A DNA stretch of 25,487 nucleotides from Roridomyces roridus (GCA_029378245.1 JARKIF010000355.1:1-25487), one strand, 5' to 3'; numbered from the stretch's first letter, positions 11,099-20,135 are shown. Program-made: numbers and translations. Notes: generated by a model from the sequence alone, not told the origin.

Positions 11099-11215
11099 TT
11101 TGCAGTCCCGCATTCCCAACCAAGTGTGAAAAGGCAGTAGTGTGAAGACGCTCGGCCTTCAATTCTGGCTGATTTACCGCTGAAGATGGATCGCATGCAA
11201 GGCAAAGCAAAGAAA

Positions 11216-11300
11216 AAGGCAGTCGGGAATCGAACCCAAGTTACCACTTCACCCAAGCTGAAAGCACAAATTTGAGCGGTTGGCGCCACGCCACGTCCGG
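11216..11300 (-). ncRNA. tRNA-like unit M2 (minus family, decayed acceptor)
   Basis: It has the D-like hairpin GGCG-TGG-CGCC, an anticodon-like stem ACCGC/GTGGT, a T arm TTGGG/CCCGA with loop TTCGATT, and T5 at the 3' end. The two ends pair poorly, so this copy may be decaying. The loop contains CTCAAAT. Confidence 0.5.
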
Positions 11301-11397
11301 GATGAATTCCCTCCCACTGATCTTGAGGCATACGACGGAGCAGATGTGGAACGCATGACATGGGTTGAGAAAGAAAAACGAGGATTGTCAAGATCAT

Positions 11398-11489
11398 TGA
11401 GACGCCGGGAATCGAACCCAGACTCCCGCTTGATTTGATTACAAGAAGACCCGCCCATGCAGGAACGGGGGGCGTCGCGCCACGTCCGA
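11398..11489 (-). ncRNA. tRNA-like unit M3 (minus family)
   Basis: Ends TCGGACG and CGTCTCA pair at six of seven positions. The anticodon-like stem is CCCCG/CGGGA (four pairs) with a loop starting TTCCTGC, followed by an insert. The T arm has loop TTCGATT. T5 lies about 20 nt downstream of the 3' end. Confidence 0.58.
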
Positions 11490-11610
11490 CTTTTACACTA
11501 GCATTGCCAATCAAGTTTGAAGACGCCGTATTTTCAAATGCTACTTTTTTTTTCACGATGGCTCGCACATTCGGAACCCAAAAATACTCGTGTAAGCCGG
11601 CTGGATCATT

Positions 11611-11705
11611 CAGACGTTGGGAATCGAACCCAAGCTGCCACTTCACCTGAGAGCTCTACTAGGCAAGTGCATTAAGCATGAGCGGTTGGCGCCATGCCAC
11701 GTCTG
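11611..11705 (-). ncRNA. tRNA-like unit M4 (minus family, perfect acceptor)
   Basis: Ends CAGACGT and ACGTCTG pair at all seven positions, with both sides changed relative to the family consensus CGGACGT/ACGTCCG, a compensatory change. The T arm is TTGGG-TTCGATT-CCCAA, perfect. The D-like hairpin has a GGC/GCC stem. The anticodon-like loop contains CTCATGC. T5 lies about 27 nt downstream. Confidence 0.65.
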
Positions 11706-11872
11706 GGTTGACTCCTAAGCTTGTTTTGAGGCCTACCGATTACACGGATTGCGCTGCGCTCTGCCATCTCTGTTGCATTTCAACCCCAAAAAAAAGTTCG
11801 GAATGTCGGCCGCATTGGCTCGGAGTTCAGGAACGCGTTATTGTGAAAAAGACCTCCGAAAGACATCGCATT

Positions 11873-11953
11873 CGGATGCTGGGAGTCGAACTCAGACCCT
11901 CGCTTGAGCTCACTCTCAAGATACACGAGAGCGAGAGGTGCCGCACCACGTCC
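11873..11953 (-). ncRNA. tRNA-like unit M5 (minus family)
   Basis: Ends CGGACGT and GCATCCG pair at six of seven positions. The D-like hairpin is GGTG-CGG-CACC. TCTCG/CGAGG forms an anticodon-like stem with a loop beginning CTCTCGT and an insert that can itself fold (CTTGAG/CTCAAG). The T arm has loop TTCGACT. T5 lies about 24 nt downstream. Confidence 0.58.
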
Positions 11954-12286
11954 GAGTTGTCAATCTCTGTACGGACTGTACCTGAGCCCATACCATCTGA
12001 TTGTGACTATCACCCTCACCGGGCAGACCGAGACTGAGCCTAATCTTACCCACCTTCATCCGTGCACACGAGGTCAAGAACACAGATAACAGCAAAAGCT
12101 TGTTGCAATTGAAAATGTTACAGAAAAGAGGTATGTACGATACAGTGAGTGAGTGAATGAGTGGGTGAGCGAGTAGTAAATGTAGAAATGTCATGCAAAT
12201 GTATGCGGCCGCTGTCCGTCGAACTAGAATTTCGGAATTAGATTCCTTCACTAACCCCGAACGCCTCGCCCACACCTCTGCCCCGC
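11954..12286. other. Intergenic with GTGA-rich stretch
   Basis: There is no gene here. Around 12143-12175 the sequence is a run of GTGA/GAGT-like tetranucleotides. The remainder is the 3' flank of the minus-strand proline-rich gene. Confidence 0.45.
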
Positions 12287-13267
12287 TCAACCCTCGACAC
12301 CAACCCATCCCTTTGGTCTCCGCGGTTTCGGCTCCTTCGACCCACTCCCCCCGAATCCAAACATCCTTTTGATCAACGGCACCTCGCGCCCGGCGCTCCT
12401 CGTCGGAGGCGTCTGATCTCTCCTGGGGGGTTGAGCATACGGCGAACCGTATCTGTATCCCTCGGGAAGCGGAGACCCGTATTGGGGCTGTGGCGCGTAC
12501 ATGTAGCCCGGTGGTGGGGGCGGTTGGAGGGGAGAGGCGTATGGCCTTCCTCCAGGTATGGGCATCGGGCCAGGGAGCCCTGGACCCGAGACGGGTGCAG
12601 GTCCCGGTGCGAGGCTGTAACTTCGACTTCGACTGTGCGACGTCGACGAGGTGTGGCGTCGGTCGAGTGGTGGCGGTGGTTGGACGAAGAATATTTGGGA
12701 GCCGCCGGGAGATTGATGGAAACGGCTGGGACCGGAGTGTTGGGGGACTGGAGGTACGGGAGGGGTGGTGTAGAATGCCTGTGGCGGAGCGGTGCGTGGT
12801 CGTGGGGGTGGTGGGAGGGGAGGAGGTGGCGAGTGATCGCGTTCACGGTCGCCACGATGTCGTGAACGGGACTTTGACTTTGACTTTGACCTGTCCCGGT
12901 CCCGGTCTCTGTCTCTGTCTCGGTCTCTATCCCGGTCTGAAGAGCGATGGCGTGAGTGTCGTTCGCGGGGAAGCCCTACTGTACTAGGGTCTGGTGTGGC
13001 GGGGTCGAATGGGTTGGCCGGTTTGTGGGCGGCAGTTTTATGGGCCCAGTTAGAAATGCGTTCCTGAGACCGCAGGTGCGCTTCGTACGCCTCGGGGCTG
13101 CAAAAGCGTCAGAACTCTCGCAAGACGAGGAGGGCAAGGCACAAGCGGCCAGATGACGTGTAGAAGAACCCAGCCTGACGGCATAAGAAGCGCAATGCGG
13201 GGTAGTGGGTGACGTTGTCGGGGGACGACGAGCAGACGAGGACTCACCTGTAGTCGTACTCTGTCAT
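12287..13267 (-). CDS. Proline- and Arg-Asp-repeat-rich low-complexity protein
   Basis: Two exons: 13267-13248 and 13097-12287, with one 150-bp GT-AG intron that has CTGAC just before TTTGCAG. The protein is 276 aa and begins MTEYDYSPEAYEAHLRSQERI. A short helical, probably conserved N-terminus (ISNWAHKTAAH) is followed by an alternating Arg-Asp run, an SKSKSKSRSR stretch, proline-rich segments with PYGSP-like repeats, and a basic C-terminus containing IKRMFGFGGSGSK. RD/SR repeats are typical of nuclear RNA-associated proteins, but I see no folded domain, so function is unknown. The start was chosen because the short first exon gives the phase needed by exon 2 and sits directly before a canonical donor. 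Confidence 0.75.
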
Positions 13268-14331
13268 CGTCCAAGATTCCTCTGTCCTTCACAAGTTCCT
13301 CGTATCCCTTTCCGGGTTTTGGGTGGGGCCACTGGGACGCCGTATGCAGCGGGGAAGGCCTTCTAGTGGTTGTAGACGATGTCTGGAGCCGTTTTGTAGG
13401 AGGGAGAGGAGTAGCAGAGTTTGTGGGCGCAAGAGGTAAGCGACATGCCAGATGGGAGCGCTCGAATTTTTATGGGGCGCGCCACGTGGTGTCATCACTC
13501 CGCGGGATCAATTCTGACTCTTTTGATCTCCGGTCCCTCCGTTTCGCGTCAACCCCTGGCCTGACTGAGGGAGCGGACTCGACGGACAGCCTGTCGTCTG
13601 CACCGCAGCGCTCTCCCTCGCTCTCCACAACTCAGCTCCCTCGACATCATCTTGACTCGACCCACGCAACGCCTCACCTCCCCCACGCCGCGTGCCGGAT
13701 CTTGCTAGACCCATATCGCTCGTATCTGTCCAAAAAAACCGCTTCTAGGGCAAACGGGCAACTTTGACTGCGGATCCAAGTACTGCCTCGTTGATTCCTG
13801 CTTGCATCTCTATAGGCTCCGCGTATTCTTGGTCTGCATTCCCGAGCATATCATATGTCTGAGCACATGTCTGACATTTGGGACCCACCCCTACCGCTCT
13901 AATCGACGCGGAATTGCCATGGTACTCTCCTTGCGTGCTCAGTGGAGGTCGGGAGCGCCGCAAACAATCCTAATCTCGGCATCTACGGTCATCAAGTCAA
14001 AGCCAGAGAGACCCTTACGCAACCCATAAATGAATGAATTCCCTGTTCAAGTAATCTCCCACAAGCACTGCAGCCTAATTACGACTACAACCTCTCAGAC
14101 CACCCTCATCCCTGACTCACGCTCGCAGATCCCCCACACTCACCCAATTGTCCACGCATACATAGCCCTATGTCATGCGGGGCGTCTACATATCGCCGCA
14201 CTGCGCCGTACATACACCGCAATTTATATTCAACCCGCATGCGGCATCCCACGCTGATAACTCAACAATACGCCGTCTTTCCGACAAGTACGTGGCCACA
14301 TGATATCATCCAGGGATGGCGAATTTGAATG
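13268..14331. other. Intergenic and leading array spacer
   Basis: The first ~250 bp are the 5' flank of the proline-rich gene. No coding sequence was found in the rest. From about 14165 the sequence (GCGGGGCGTCTACATATCGC, then CAACAATACGCCG and CAAGTACGTGGCCAC) matches the spacer found before the two other class C units, so the array block begins here. Confidence 0.5.
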
Positions 14332-14411
14332 TAGGACGAGGCTTCCCGCCCGAAGGTCGTGTTCCTATCGCTAGGGAATGGGATGGTTTGGGTTCGATTC
14401 CCAGCGTCTCA
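14332..14411 (+). ncRNA. tRNA-like unit C1
   Basis: Ends TAGGACG and CGTCTCA pair at six of seven positions. D-like hairpin CTTC/GAAG, T arm TTGGG-TTCGATT-CCCAG, and T7 about 28 nt downstream. Confidence 0.6.
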
Positions 14412-14718
14412 CTGGGTTCTGAGGCGGGGTAAGTACCTTTTTTTACGCAAGATGATTTATTGATCCGCCCTCGGCGCCCGATTATTCTATTCAACATCCA
14501 CAGTGCGGTCCGCTCGTCAAGGCAGGACAAGGTAAACTCGGCTCTGTACCTCCGTTCATCTCCGATCGGTACTTGTATTCATCTCCTCTGCCTCTGCTAG
14601 TTGAGATGTGTACGCATTTCCGGACACAGCTCGCGCCTCAAACTCAAAAGCGATGACGAAGATCGGGATTCGGGAGGCTGTTGGTATGTAAATACAACGC
14701 CGAAGGGAGACGAGATGA

Positions 14719-14812
14719 GCGGACGAGGTGCGTGGTGCACATTCCTTTCCAATTTCTGAGGAAAATTGAATGAATCTAAAGGAAAGGCGCAGGTTCGATT
14801 CCTGGCGTTCGC
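14719..14812 (+). ncRNA. tRNA-like unit A1
   Basis: Ends GCGGACG and CGTTCGC pair at seven of seven positions (one G-T). D-like hairpin GTGC-GTGGT-GCAC, stem TCCTT/AAGGA around a CAA-containing loop and insert, T arm with four of five pairs, and T6 about 20 nt downstream. Confidence 0.68.
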
Positions 14813-14986
14813 TTAGAATGTCCCTGTTAAGTGCTTTTTTCCCCAGCTACGCAGGAACTGGCCGTCGTACTTACATGTCACTTCAAGCATGCTTGTTGAC
14901 TGAGATAGCGACTCAACTCGGCATGGCATCCTGCATCGCCTCCGCGCCTGTCTGCTATCCCATCGCTCCAATCGAGACTAGAGAAC

Positions 14987-15076
14987 CGGACGTGGTGCGC
15001 GGCGCACATTCTTAGCTGATGGGTTGGGATCTCATGCGGTTACAGGCAAGGCTTGGGTTCGACTCCCGACCGTCCG
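14987..15076 (+). ncRNA. tRNA-like unit B1
   Basis: Ends CGGACGT and CCGTCCG pair at six of seven positions. D-like hairpin GTGC/GCAC, T arm TTGGG-TTCGACT-CCCGA, and T6 about 25 nt downstream. Confidence 0.62.
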
Positions 15077-15208
15077 ATTCTTGAGTGCTCTGTCCACTTC
15101 TTTTTTGGTTTCAACATTCCGGTGCGGAGTCTGCAACGGAATCTAGTGTTTTATTCCGCATTCACTCCGGGACCTCTCCATCCCCAAGTGCAAAAAACAG
15201 ACCAGGAA

Positions 15209-15240
15209 TTGGACGTGGTGCGTGGCGCACATTCCTCGGC
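15209..15240 (+). repeat. Class B 5' half only
   Basis: It has GGACGTGGTGCGTGGCGCAC and the start of the anticodon-like stem, but no T arm before the next unit at 15304. The same truncated form recurs at 17284, 19841 and 22495. Confidence 0.65.
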
Positions 15241-15303
15241 CTCGGTTAACACGGCATACAACTTGTTCTGAATGCCAATGGGCCGAAGAGAGAACCCAAA
15301 TAA

Positions 15304-15394
15304 GCGGACGAGGTGCATGGTGCACATTCTTTCTCAATTCGTCGTGGGTAAATTAAATGTAAGGAAAGGCCTAGGTTCGATTCCTAGCGTTCGC
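15304..15394 (+). ncRNA. tRNA-like unit A2
   Basis: Ends GCGGACG/CGTTCGC pair fully. D-like hairpin GTGC-ATGGT-GCAC, stem TCTTT/AAGGA with loop CTCAA plus insert, perfect T arm CTAGG-TTCGATT-CCTAG, and T6 about 15 nt downstream. Confidence 0.7.
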
Positions 15395-15520
15395 GTGGAA
15401 CGATTCGCTGTTTTTTGGATCTTTCATTCATAACCACGCCGCTGGTAGGGCTTGTTTTTCACTGAAAGAGCGACTCACAATCGAGCATCAGCCACGGATT
15501 ACCTGCAGACGCCCCTAAGC

Positions 15521-16752
15521 TATGGAGGCCCGGAGCATCGCGCTTTGAAACGTGATGGTAATCTGTGTTTGCCGCTGTCAGTGAGAAGTCCGAACGAGGA
15601 CCCCGCAACCGTCTGCACATTCCTCCGTGATGGGGCATGCCACTTCGATCCGAATGCGCGGCTGACAGTTGAATGTGGAGTGCAGGGATCAAAAGTTAAA
15701 ACAGCACCAGCCTAGTCAGTGTCAGTCCCGATGAAATGATTTCTCGGGGTGTCATGTCTGACCTGCGACCTCCTCACTCCGTTGAATCCGTGGTTCCATC
15801 AAGCTAGAAAGCTGGATGGTCGTGGTTAAGGCTTGAAGCCTCTTCGACCTGAATGAGTACAACCAGCCGCAACAAAAAATGCTCCCTGTTTGGGATGGTG
15901 TCGCACTGCCGGAGGGATGTTTCAAATCTTGTCAAGTACAGGAGCAAATGGTACCTGCCTTGTCGATTTAGAACACCATCGTATCATTATGCTCCAGCAA
16001 AATTCGACGAATACGAGTGGCGAGTGGTCGCGTCAGATGTAAAAGGAAGGGCTGCGTGGAAAGAGTGCGTAGTAGGGAAATAGCAGGCTCAGAACAGACC
16101 TCCGGAATTTTGAAATGGACATCTCGCAGTGTACTATGCATGCGCGAATCCCGAGGTAACGAGCTGTCGAGGAGATTGGTTGTAGAAGAGCAAAAGGCAG
16201 AAGGAGTATGTGACACTCACTGTCGAATGCGCGACGCCCGTGAAGTATCAAGTCACGAGTATATACGAGTTGCGCGGGGCAGAACGACTTACGTTCCGGC
16301 GACGGCAACGTCTACGGATTGTATCCGTGCCCGTCCCGAGGTTGGCAGCGGATGTCCCATGTTTGGTGATTCCAGAGACTCACAGACTCGAGTCCGACTC
16401 CGACCAAGTCTCGAATCCTGCAAGTACTTGTCTTTGAAGTTAGTGGTGTGGAAAAACGGCCGCTGAAAGAAGCAAGACAGAAAGCTAGAAAGCCCCAGAG
16501 TCCCAGACGTCGAAGGAAAACCCGGATACTGCGGGAGAACCGGATTTAGAACGATGGTGGTGGCAAGAAGCAAGAGGTGATTTATGGCTCCGACAATCAA
16601 TCACATCAAAGACAAACTTGCATCAATGCCGAGAGATGCCGGGACACGGAGAAAATTGCCGATGGTTCTGGGGTCCTCGTTCGGAACTACCATTGACAGC
16701 GGCCATCATGTATTTCATCGTGTTTCAAAGCGCGGTGCTCCAGGCCTCCATA
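15521..16752. mobile_element. Non-autonomous DNA transposon, 1232 bp, long TIRs
   Basis: The left end (from 15521, TATGGAGGCC) and the reverse complement of the right end (from 16752, TATGGAGGCC) match with few differences over about 95 bp, including CGCGCTTTGAAAC, GCCGCTGTCA and TCCGAACGAGGACCCC, and more weakly to about 130 bp. Both ends are flanked by CTAAGC (15515-15520 and 16753-16758), a 6-bp target-site duplication. A TA duplication (Tc1/mariner style) is an alternative reading. The interior has no recognisable transposase. It sits in array spacer DNA between A2 and A3, so it post-dates the array. Confidence 0.78.
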
Positions 16753-16770
16753 CTAAGCGCAGCGACATGA

Positions 16771-16861
16771 GCGGACGAGGTGCGTGGTGCACATTGCTTT
16801 CGAATCAGATTGCTCATTTGGCGTCTAAAGGAAAGGCCCAGGTTCGATTCCTGACGTTCGC
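16771..16861 (+). ncRNA. tRNA-like unit A3
   Basis: Ends GCGGACG/CGTTCGC pair fully. D-like hairpin GTGC-GTGGT-GCAC, 3' side AAGGAAAGG, T arm CCAGG-TTCGATT-CCTGA (one mismatch), and T5 about 16 nt downstream. Confidence 0.67.
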
Positions 16862-17032
16862 TTATATTGTCCACGTTACTTTTTCTCCCAGCTACGCAGG
16901 AACTGGCCGTCGTACATGTCACTTCAAGTATGCTTGTTGACTGACATGGCGACTCACCTCGGCATTCCATCCTGCATCGCATCCGCGCCGCCGCCTACGG
17001 GTCTGTTATGACATCCAACGAAGGGAGAGAAC

Positions 17033-17128
17033 CGGACGTGCTGCGCGGCGCACATTGTCAGCTAATATCAAGGCTCACAGAAGCAATAGGCCCACGCGAA
17101 GGGCTTGGGTTCGACTCCCAAACGTTCG
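17033..17128 (+). ncRNA. tRNA-like unit B3
   Basis: Ends CGGACGT/ACGTTCG pair fully. The D-like hairpin is GCGC-GGC-GCAC-like and slightly changed; T arm TTGGG-TTCGACT-CCCAA is perfect; T6 lies about 28 nt downstream. Confidence 0.65.
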
Positions 17129-17283
17129 ATTCTTGGGTGGTGATCTGTGCACTTCTTTTTTGGTTCCAACATCTCCGGTGCGTCTGCAACCGAATCTTGT
17201 GTTTTTGTTTTGTTTCCCATTCACTCGTGACATTGTCAGGACCTCTCCATCCCCAACTGCAAAAAAAAAAAACAGACCAGGAA

Positions 17284-17315
17284 TTGGATGTGGTGCGTGG
17301 CGCACATTCCTGGGC
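17284..17315 (+). repeat. Class B 5' half, partner of 17540 half
   Basis: It carries TGGATGTGGTGCGTGGCGCAC and TTCCT but no T arm. Its end TGGATGT can pair with ACGTTCG at 17570-17576, and TTCCT with AGGAA at 17542, across the complete unit A4. Confidence 0.55.
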
Positions 17316-17393
17316 CTCGATTAACACTGCGTACAGCCTGCTCTGGATTCCAATTGGATCACTAGATAGCCCAAAGGGAGACAGACCAAATGC

Positions 17394-17483
17394 GCGGACG
17401 AGGTGCGTGGTGCGCATTCTTTCTCAATTCTCGACTGTCTGGAGATGTAAATGAAAGGTCTAGGTTCGATTCCTAGCGTTCGC
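17394..17483 (+). ncRNA. tRNA-like unit A4
   Basis: Ends GCGGACG/CGTTCGC pair fully. The D-like hairpin has one changed base (GTGC/GCGC). Perfect T arm CTAGG-TTCGATT-CCTAG; T6 about 24 nt downstream. It lies between the two separated class B halves. Confidence 0.67.
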
Positions 17484-17539
17484 TTAGTTAGGTCGGATTC
17501 CCTGGCTTTTTTCTCTTTAATAGCCAGGATCAAAGATCA

Positions 17540-17576
17540 CACAGGAAAGACTTGGGTTCGACTTTCGAACGTTCGA
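17540..17576 (+). repeat. Class B 3' half
   Basis: It shows AGGAA, T-arm TTGGG-TTCGACT-TTCGA and ACGTTCG, with no D-like hairpin directly upstream. The 5' complement is at 17284. Confidence 0.55.
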
Positions 17577-17749
17577 TTCCTCCCAGTTTCTTTTTGGCAT
17601 CAATCCGAGACTTTTGGGTGCGTCCAGACTCTTGCGTTTGATCTTCTCTCAGGATCTCTCCTTCTCATAGCTCCTCAGGCTATGATTCAACACTCGGTAC
17701 ACTTCATTCGTGGGGAATGGGATCAATACACCCAGTGAGACGAGCGAAC

Positions 17750-17821
17750 GGACACGAGGTGCGTGGTGCACATCGTTTCTCAAAGGAAGTCAGAGTCCTA
17801 GGTTCAATTCCTATCGTTCCC
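17750..17821 (+). ncRNA. Short, insert-less tRNA-like unit A5s
   Basis: It has D-like hairpin GTGC-GTGGT-GCAC, then TTTCTCAAAGGAA with no insert, T arm CTAGG-TTCAATT-CCTAT, and end CGTTCCC. The 5' end reads GGACACG, two bases longer than in other A units, so acceptor pairing is weaker. T6 lies about 30 nt downstream. Confidence 0.55.
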
Positions 17822-18038
17822 TTGGTCGGATCCGTTGCTCCTTTGTTCAATTTTTTAAACCGATCCCGCATTCGCCACATTTGTCATTGACATTGTCATG
17901 CGGGATCCCATTTCCCCTGGGCGTCTATCGCCGCACCGTACATTCACCGCAGTTCAACCGGCGTGCTAATTCAACAATACGCCGCCTGTCCGACAAGTAC
18001 GTGGCCACCTGATCCAGGGATAGCGAAATATATGTACA

Positions 18039-18117
18039 TAGGACGTGGCTTCCCGCCCGAAGGTCGTGTTCCATCGCCTGGGATTGGGAAGGTTTGGGCT
18101 CGATTCCCAGCGTCTCA
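18039..18117 (+). ncRNA. tRNA-like unit C2
   Basis: Ends TAGGACG/CGTCTCA pair at six of seven positions. D-like hairpin CTTC/GAAG; T arm TTGGG-CTCGATT-CCCAG with one changed loop base; T5 about 20 nt downstream. Confidence 0.58.
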
Positions 18118-18385
18118 CTGGTGAATGTCCACATGCGCTTTTTAAACCAGATGATTCGTTGATCCGCCTGATTATTCATTCAATCCACAGTGCAGTCCGC
18201 TCGTCAAGGCGAAGCAAGTCAAATTCGGTTCTGTCTCCGTTTATCTCCGATCGGTGCTTGTATTCGTCTCCTCTGCTAGTTGAGATGTGTACTCACTTCC
18301 TAACACAGGCTGCGCCTCAAAAGCGATGACGAAGATCGGGAGGCCACTGGTATATACACATTACAGCGCCGAAGGGAGACGAGAT

Positions 18386-18455
18386 GCGGACAAGGTGCGT
18401 GGTGCACATTCCTTTCCAATTCGTAGCCAAAACCGGTTCGATTCCTGTCGTTCGC
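18386..18455 (+). ncRNA. Short tRNA-like unit A6
   Basis: Ends GCGGACA/CGTTCGC pair at six of seven positions. D-like hairpin intact; the 3' part of the anticodon-like arm is deleted; T arm ACCGG-TTCGATT-CCTGT has one mismatch. Runs of T4 and T6 follow within 40 nt. Confidence 0.52.
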
Positions 18456-18621
18456 GTTCGCTGTGTTTTCCGGCCCGAGGCCTCAGTTTTTTCTCCCACA
18501 CCAGCTACGCAAGAATGGGCCGTTGTTGTAAACTTCGAGTATTGCTGCCTCACCTCAGCATCGCATCCTACATCGCCTGCGCCCTGTTCGTACGGTACTG
18601 CCCCAATAGAGGTTAGAGAAG

Positions 18622-18711
18622 CGGACGTGGTGCGTGGCGCACATTCCTAGTTGATGGTTTGGGATCACATGCGGTTACAGGAAAGGGTTGGGTTCGACTC
18701 CCAAACGTTCA
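18622..18711 (+). ncRNA. tRNA-like unit B6
   Basis: Ends CGGACGT/ACGTTCA pair at six of seven positions. D-like hairpin GTGC-GTGGC-GCAC, TTCCT/AGGAA stem, perfect T arm TTGGG-TTCGACT-CCCAA, and T6 about 20 nt downstream. Confidence 0.65.
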
Positions 18712-18867
18712 ATCACCTGGTACCACCGCATTTTTTGGCATCAATCGGTCTACAACTGAATCTTGTCTTGGATTGTCTTGGATGTAAGGATCGACTCTTG
18801 GTTAGACACAGCTGCCCTGAATCCTGAGTATTTTCTCGAGATCTCTCCTAACTAGGCCGCGAAAAAT

Positions 18868-18977
18868 GAGACCAATTGGAAGCAGTCCGACGAGGTGCAC
18901 CGTGAGGGGTGCACGGCTATGATCGTTGAACAGTCCGTACAGCCTCGTCGTTCATCTCATGGCTCCAAATTGGGTCA
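18868..18977. repeat. Imperfect 110-bp palindrome within the array
   Basis: GACCAATTGGAAGC on the left and the reverse complement of GCTCCAAATTGGGTC on the right match, as do CGACGAGG (18889-18896) and CCTCGTCG (18944-18951). Between them GTGCACC and GGTGCAC form a 7-bp hairpin with a 6-nt loop. It may derive from two head-to-head D-arm regions or be a small inverted-repeat element. Confidence 0.5.
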
Positions 18978-19000
18978 GAGTGCGTGGCGCACATTACTCA
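18978..19000 (+). repeat. Class B D-arm fragment
   Basis: GTGCGTGGCGCACATTA matches the D-like hairpin of class B; the acceptor strand and T arm are missing here. A class B 3' half lies at 19218 beyond unit A7. Confidence 0.5.
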
Positions 19001-19071
19001 TAGTTCAACAATACAGCTTGCCTCATTCGAGAATATGATAACTACACGGCCAAAGCTCAGGCGAGAAGAAC

Positions 19072-19188
19072 GAACGAAAGAGGTGCATGGCATTGGGGCA
19101 GATTCTTTCTCAATCCCAGGACTCCCAAGTTTGGACTCCGAACTTCAAAATACGAAGGAAAGGCCTAGGTTCAATTCCTGGCGTTCAC
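19072..19188 (+). repeat. Degenerate tRNA-like unit A7
   Basis: An altered D-like region (GTGCATGGCATTGGGGCA) is followed by TTCTTTCTCAAT, a longer insert, AAGGAAAGGCCTAGG, the T loop TTCAATT and CCTGGCGTTCAC. Both acceptor strands are eroded. Confidence 0.5.
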
Positions 19189-19217
19189 ATTATTATATGG
19201 TATGTAAGCAAGTTTTT

Positions 19218-19246
19218 TTCTTGGGTTCGAATCCCACCCGTTCGAC
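19218..19246 (+). repeat. Class B 3' half
   Basis: T arm TTGGG-TTCGAAT-CCCAC and CCGTTCG follow a run of seven T; there is no 5' half directly upstream. Confidence 0.5.
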
Positions 19247-19368
19247 TGCGAGAACTTGCAGTGGCTGATGTGTACGCATTTCCGGACACAGCTTGCGCCT
19301 CAAACTCAAGGGATGACAAAGATCGGGATTCGGGCGGCTATTGGTATGTACATACAGCGCCGAGATGG

Positions 19369-19466
19369 GCGGACGAGGTGCGTGGTGCACATTCCTTTCC
19401 AATTCATGAGGAAAATTGAATGAACCTATGTAAAGGAAAGGCGCAGGTTCGATGCCTGGCGTTCGC
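19369..19466 (+). ncRNA. tRNA-like unit A8
   Basis: Ends GCGGACG/CGTTCGC pair fully. D-like hairpin intact, TCCTT/AAGGA stem, T arm with loop TTCGATG, and T5 about 25 nt downstream. It is closely similar to A1, including its insert. Confidence 0.66.
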
Positions 19467-19620
19467 TTGGGATTATCGGCCTTCCGAAATTTTTGGTATA
19501 CATACTACGCAAGAATTAGACTTCGGTGTAATTTCAACTACTGCTGTCCGCTGAAATAACGACTCACCTCATCCCGCGCCGATGTCTGGTATCACATCGC
19601 TCCGAACGAGGCTACATAAC

Positions 19621-19709
19621 CGGATGTGGTGCGCAGGGCACAATCCTAGCTGATGGTTTGGGATCGCATGCAATTACAGGAGAGGCTTGGGCTTGACTCC
19701 GACCGTCCG
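19621..19709 (+). ncRNA. tRNA-like unit B7
   Basis: Ends CGGATGT/CCGTCCG still pair at five or six positions. The D-like hairpin is altered by one or two bases; the T loop reads CTTGACT and T-arm pairing is weakened. T6 lies downstream. Probably decaying. Confidence 0.5.
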
Positions 19710-19840
19710 ATTCTTGAGTGCTCTGTGCACTTCTTTTTTGGTTTCAACATTTCCGGCGCGTCTGCAACGGAATCTAGTGTTTTATTCCGCATTCACTCCG
19801 GGACCTCTCCATCCCCGAGTGCAAAAAACAGACCAGGAAT

Positions 19841-19872
19841 TGGACGTGGTCCGTGGCGCACATTCCTCGGCC
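19841..19872 (+). repeat. Class B 5' half only
   Basis: GGACGTGGTCCGTGGCGCAC matches class B up to the anticodon-like stem; no T arm follows before A9. It is the duplicate of the half at 15209. Confidence 0.6.
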
Positions 19873-19933
19873 TCGTTTAACACTGCGAATGCCAATGGGA
19901 TCGGTACATGAGCCGAAGAGAGAACCCAAATAA

Positions 19934-20025
19934 GCGGACGAGGTGCATGGTGCACATTCTTTCTCAATTCGTTGTGAGTGTAGTAAATGTAAAGGAAAGG
20001 CCTAGGTTCGATTCCTAGCGTTCGC
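19934..20025 (+). ncRNA. tRNA-like unit A9
   Basis: Ends GCGGACG/CGTTCGC pair fully. D-like hairpin GTGC-ATGGT-GCAC, stem TCTTT/AAGGA with CTCAA, perfect T arm CTAGG-TTCGATT-CCTAG, and T6 about 16 nt downstream. It is the block duplicate of A2. Confidence 0.7.
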
Positions 20026-20075
20026 GTAGAAAGATCCGCTGTTTTTTATCTTTTCTTCATAACCAGACCGGTGGT

Positions 20076-20135
20076 TTCTAATCAGGTTGCGCATTTAGAG
20101 TGTAGGAAAGGCCCAGGTTCGATTCCTGACGTTCG
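20076..20135 (+). repeat. Class A 3' half
   Basis: It begins inside an insert similar to that of A3 and continues through GGAAAGG, T arm CCAGG-TTCGATT-CCTGA and CGTTCG; the 5' half is missing. Confidence 0.55.

Noticed and set aside
12431..12865. Plus-strand open frames opposite the proline-rich gene
   Set aside because: They are antisense shadows of a low-complexity coding exon on the minus strand.
13289..13498. An upstream first exon for the proline-rich gene (MSLTSCAHK...)
   Set aside because: It needs a non-GT-AG join across an in-frame stop, while ATG at 13267 gives a correct phase with a canonical intron.
17008..17454. Open frame of about 148 codons within the array, and similar ones at 18287-18616 and 20575-20841
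   Set aside because: They run through repeat units and spacers, appear in several frames at once and show no domain; they are by-products of repeated GC-rich sequence.
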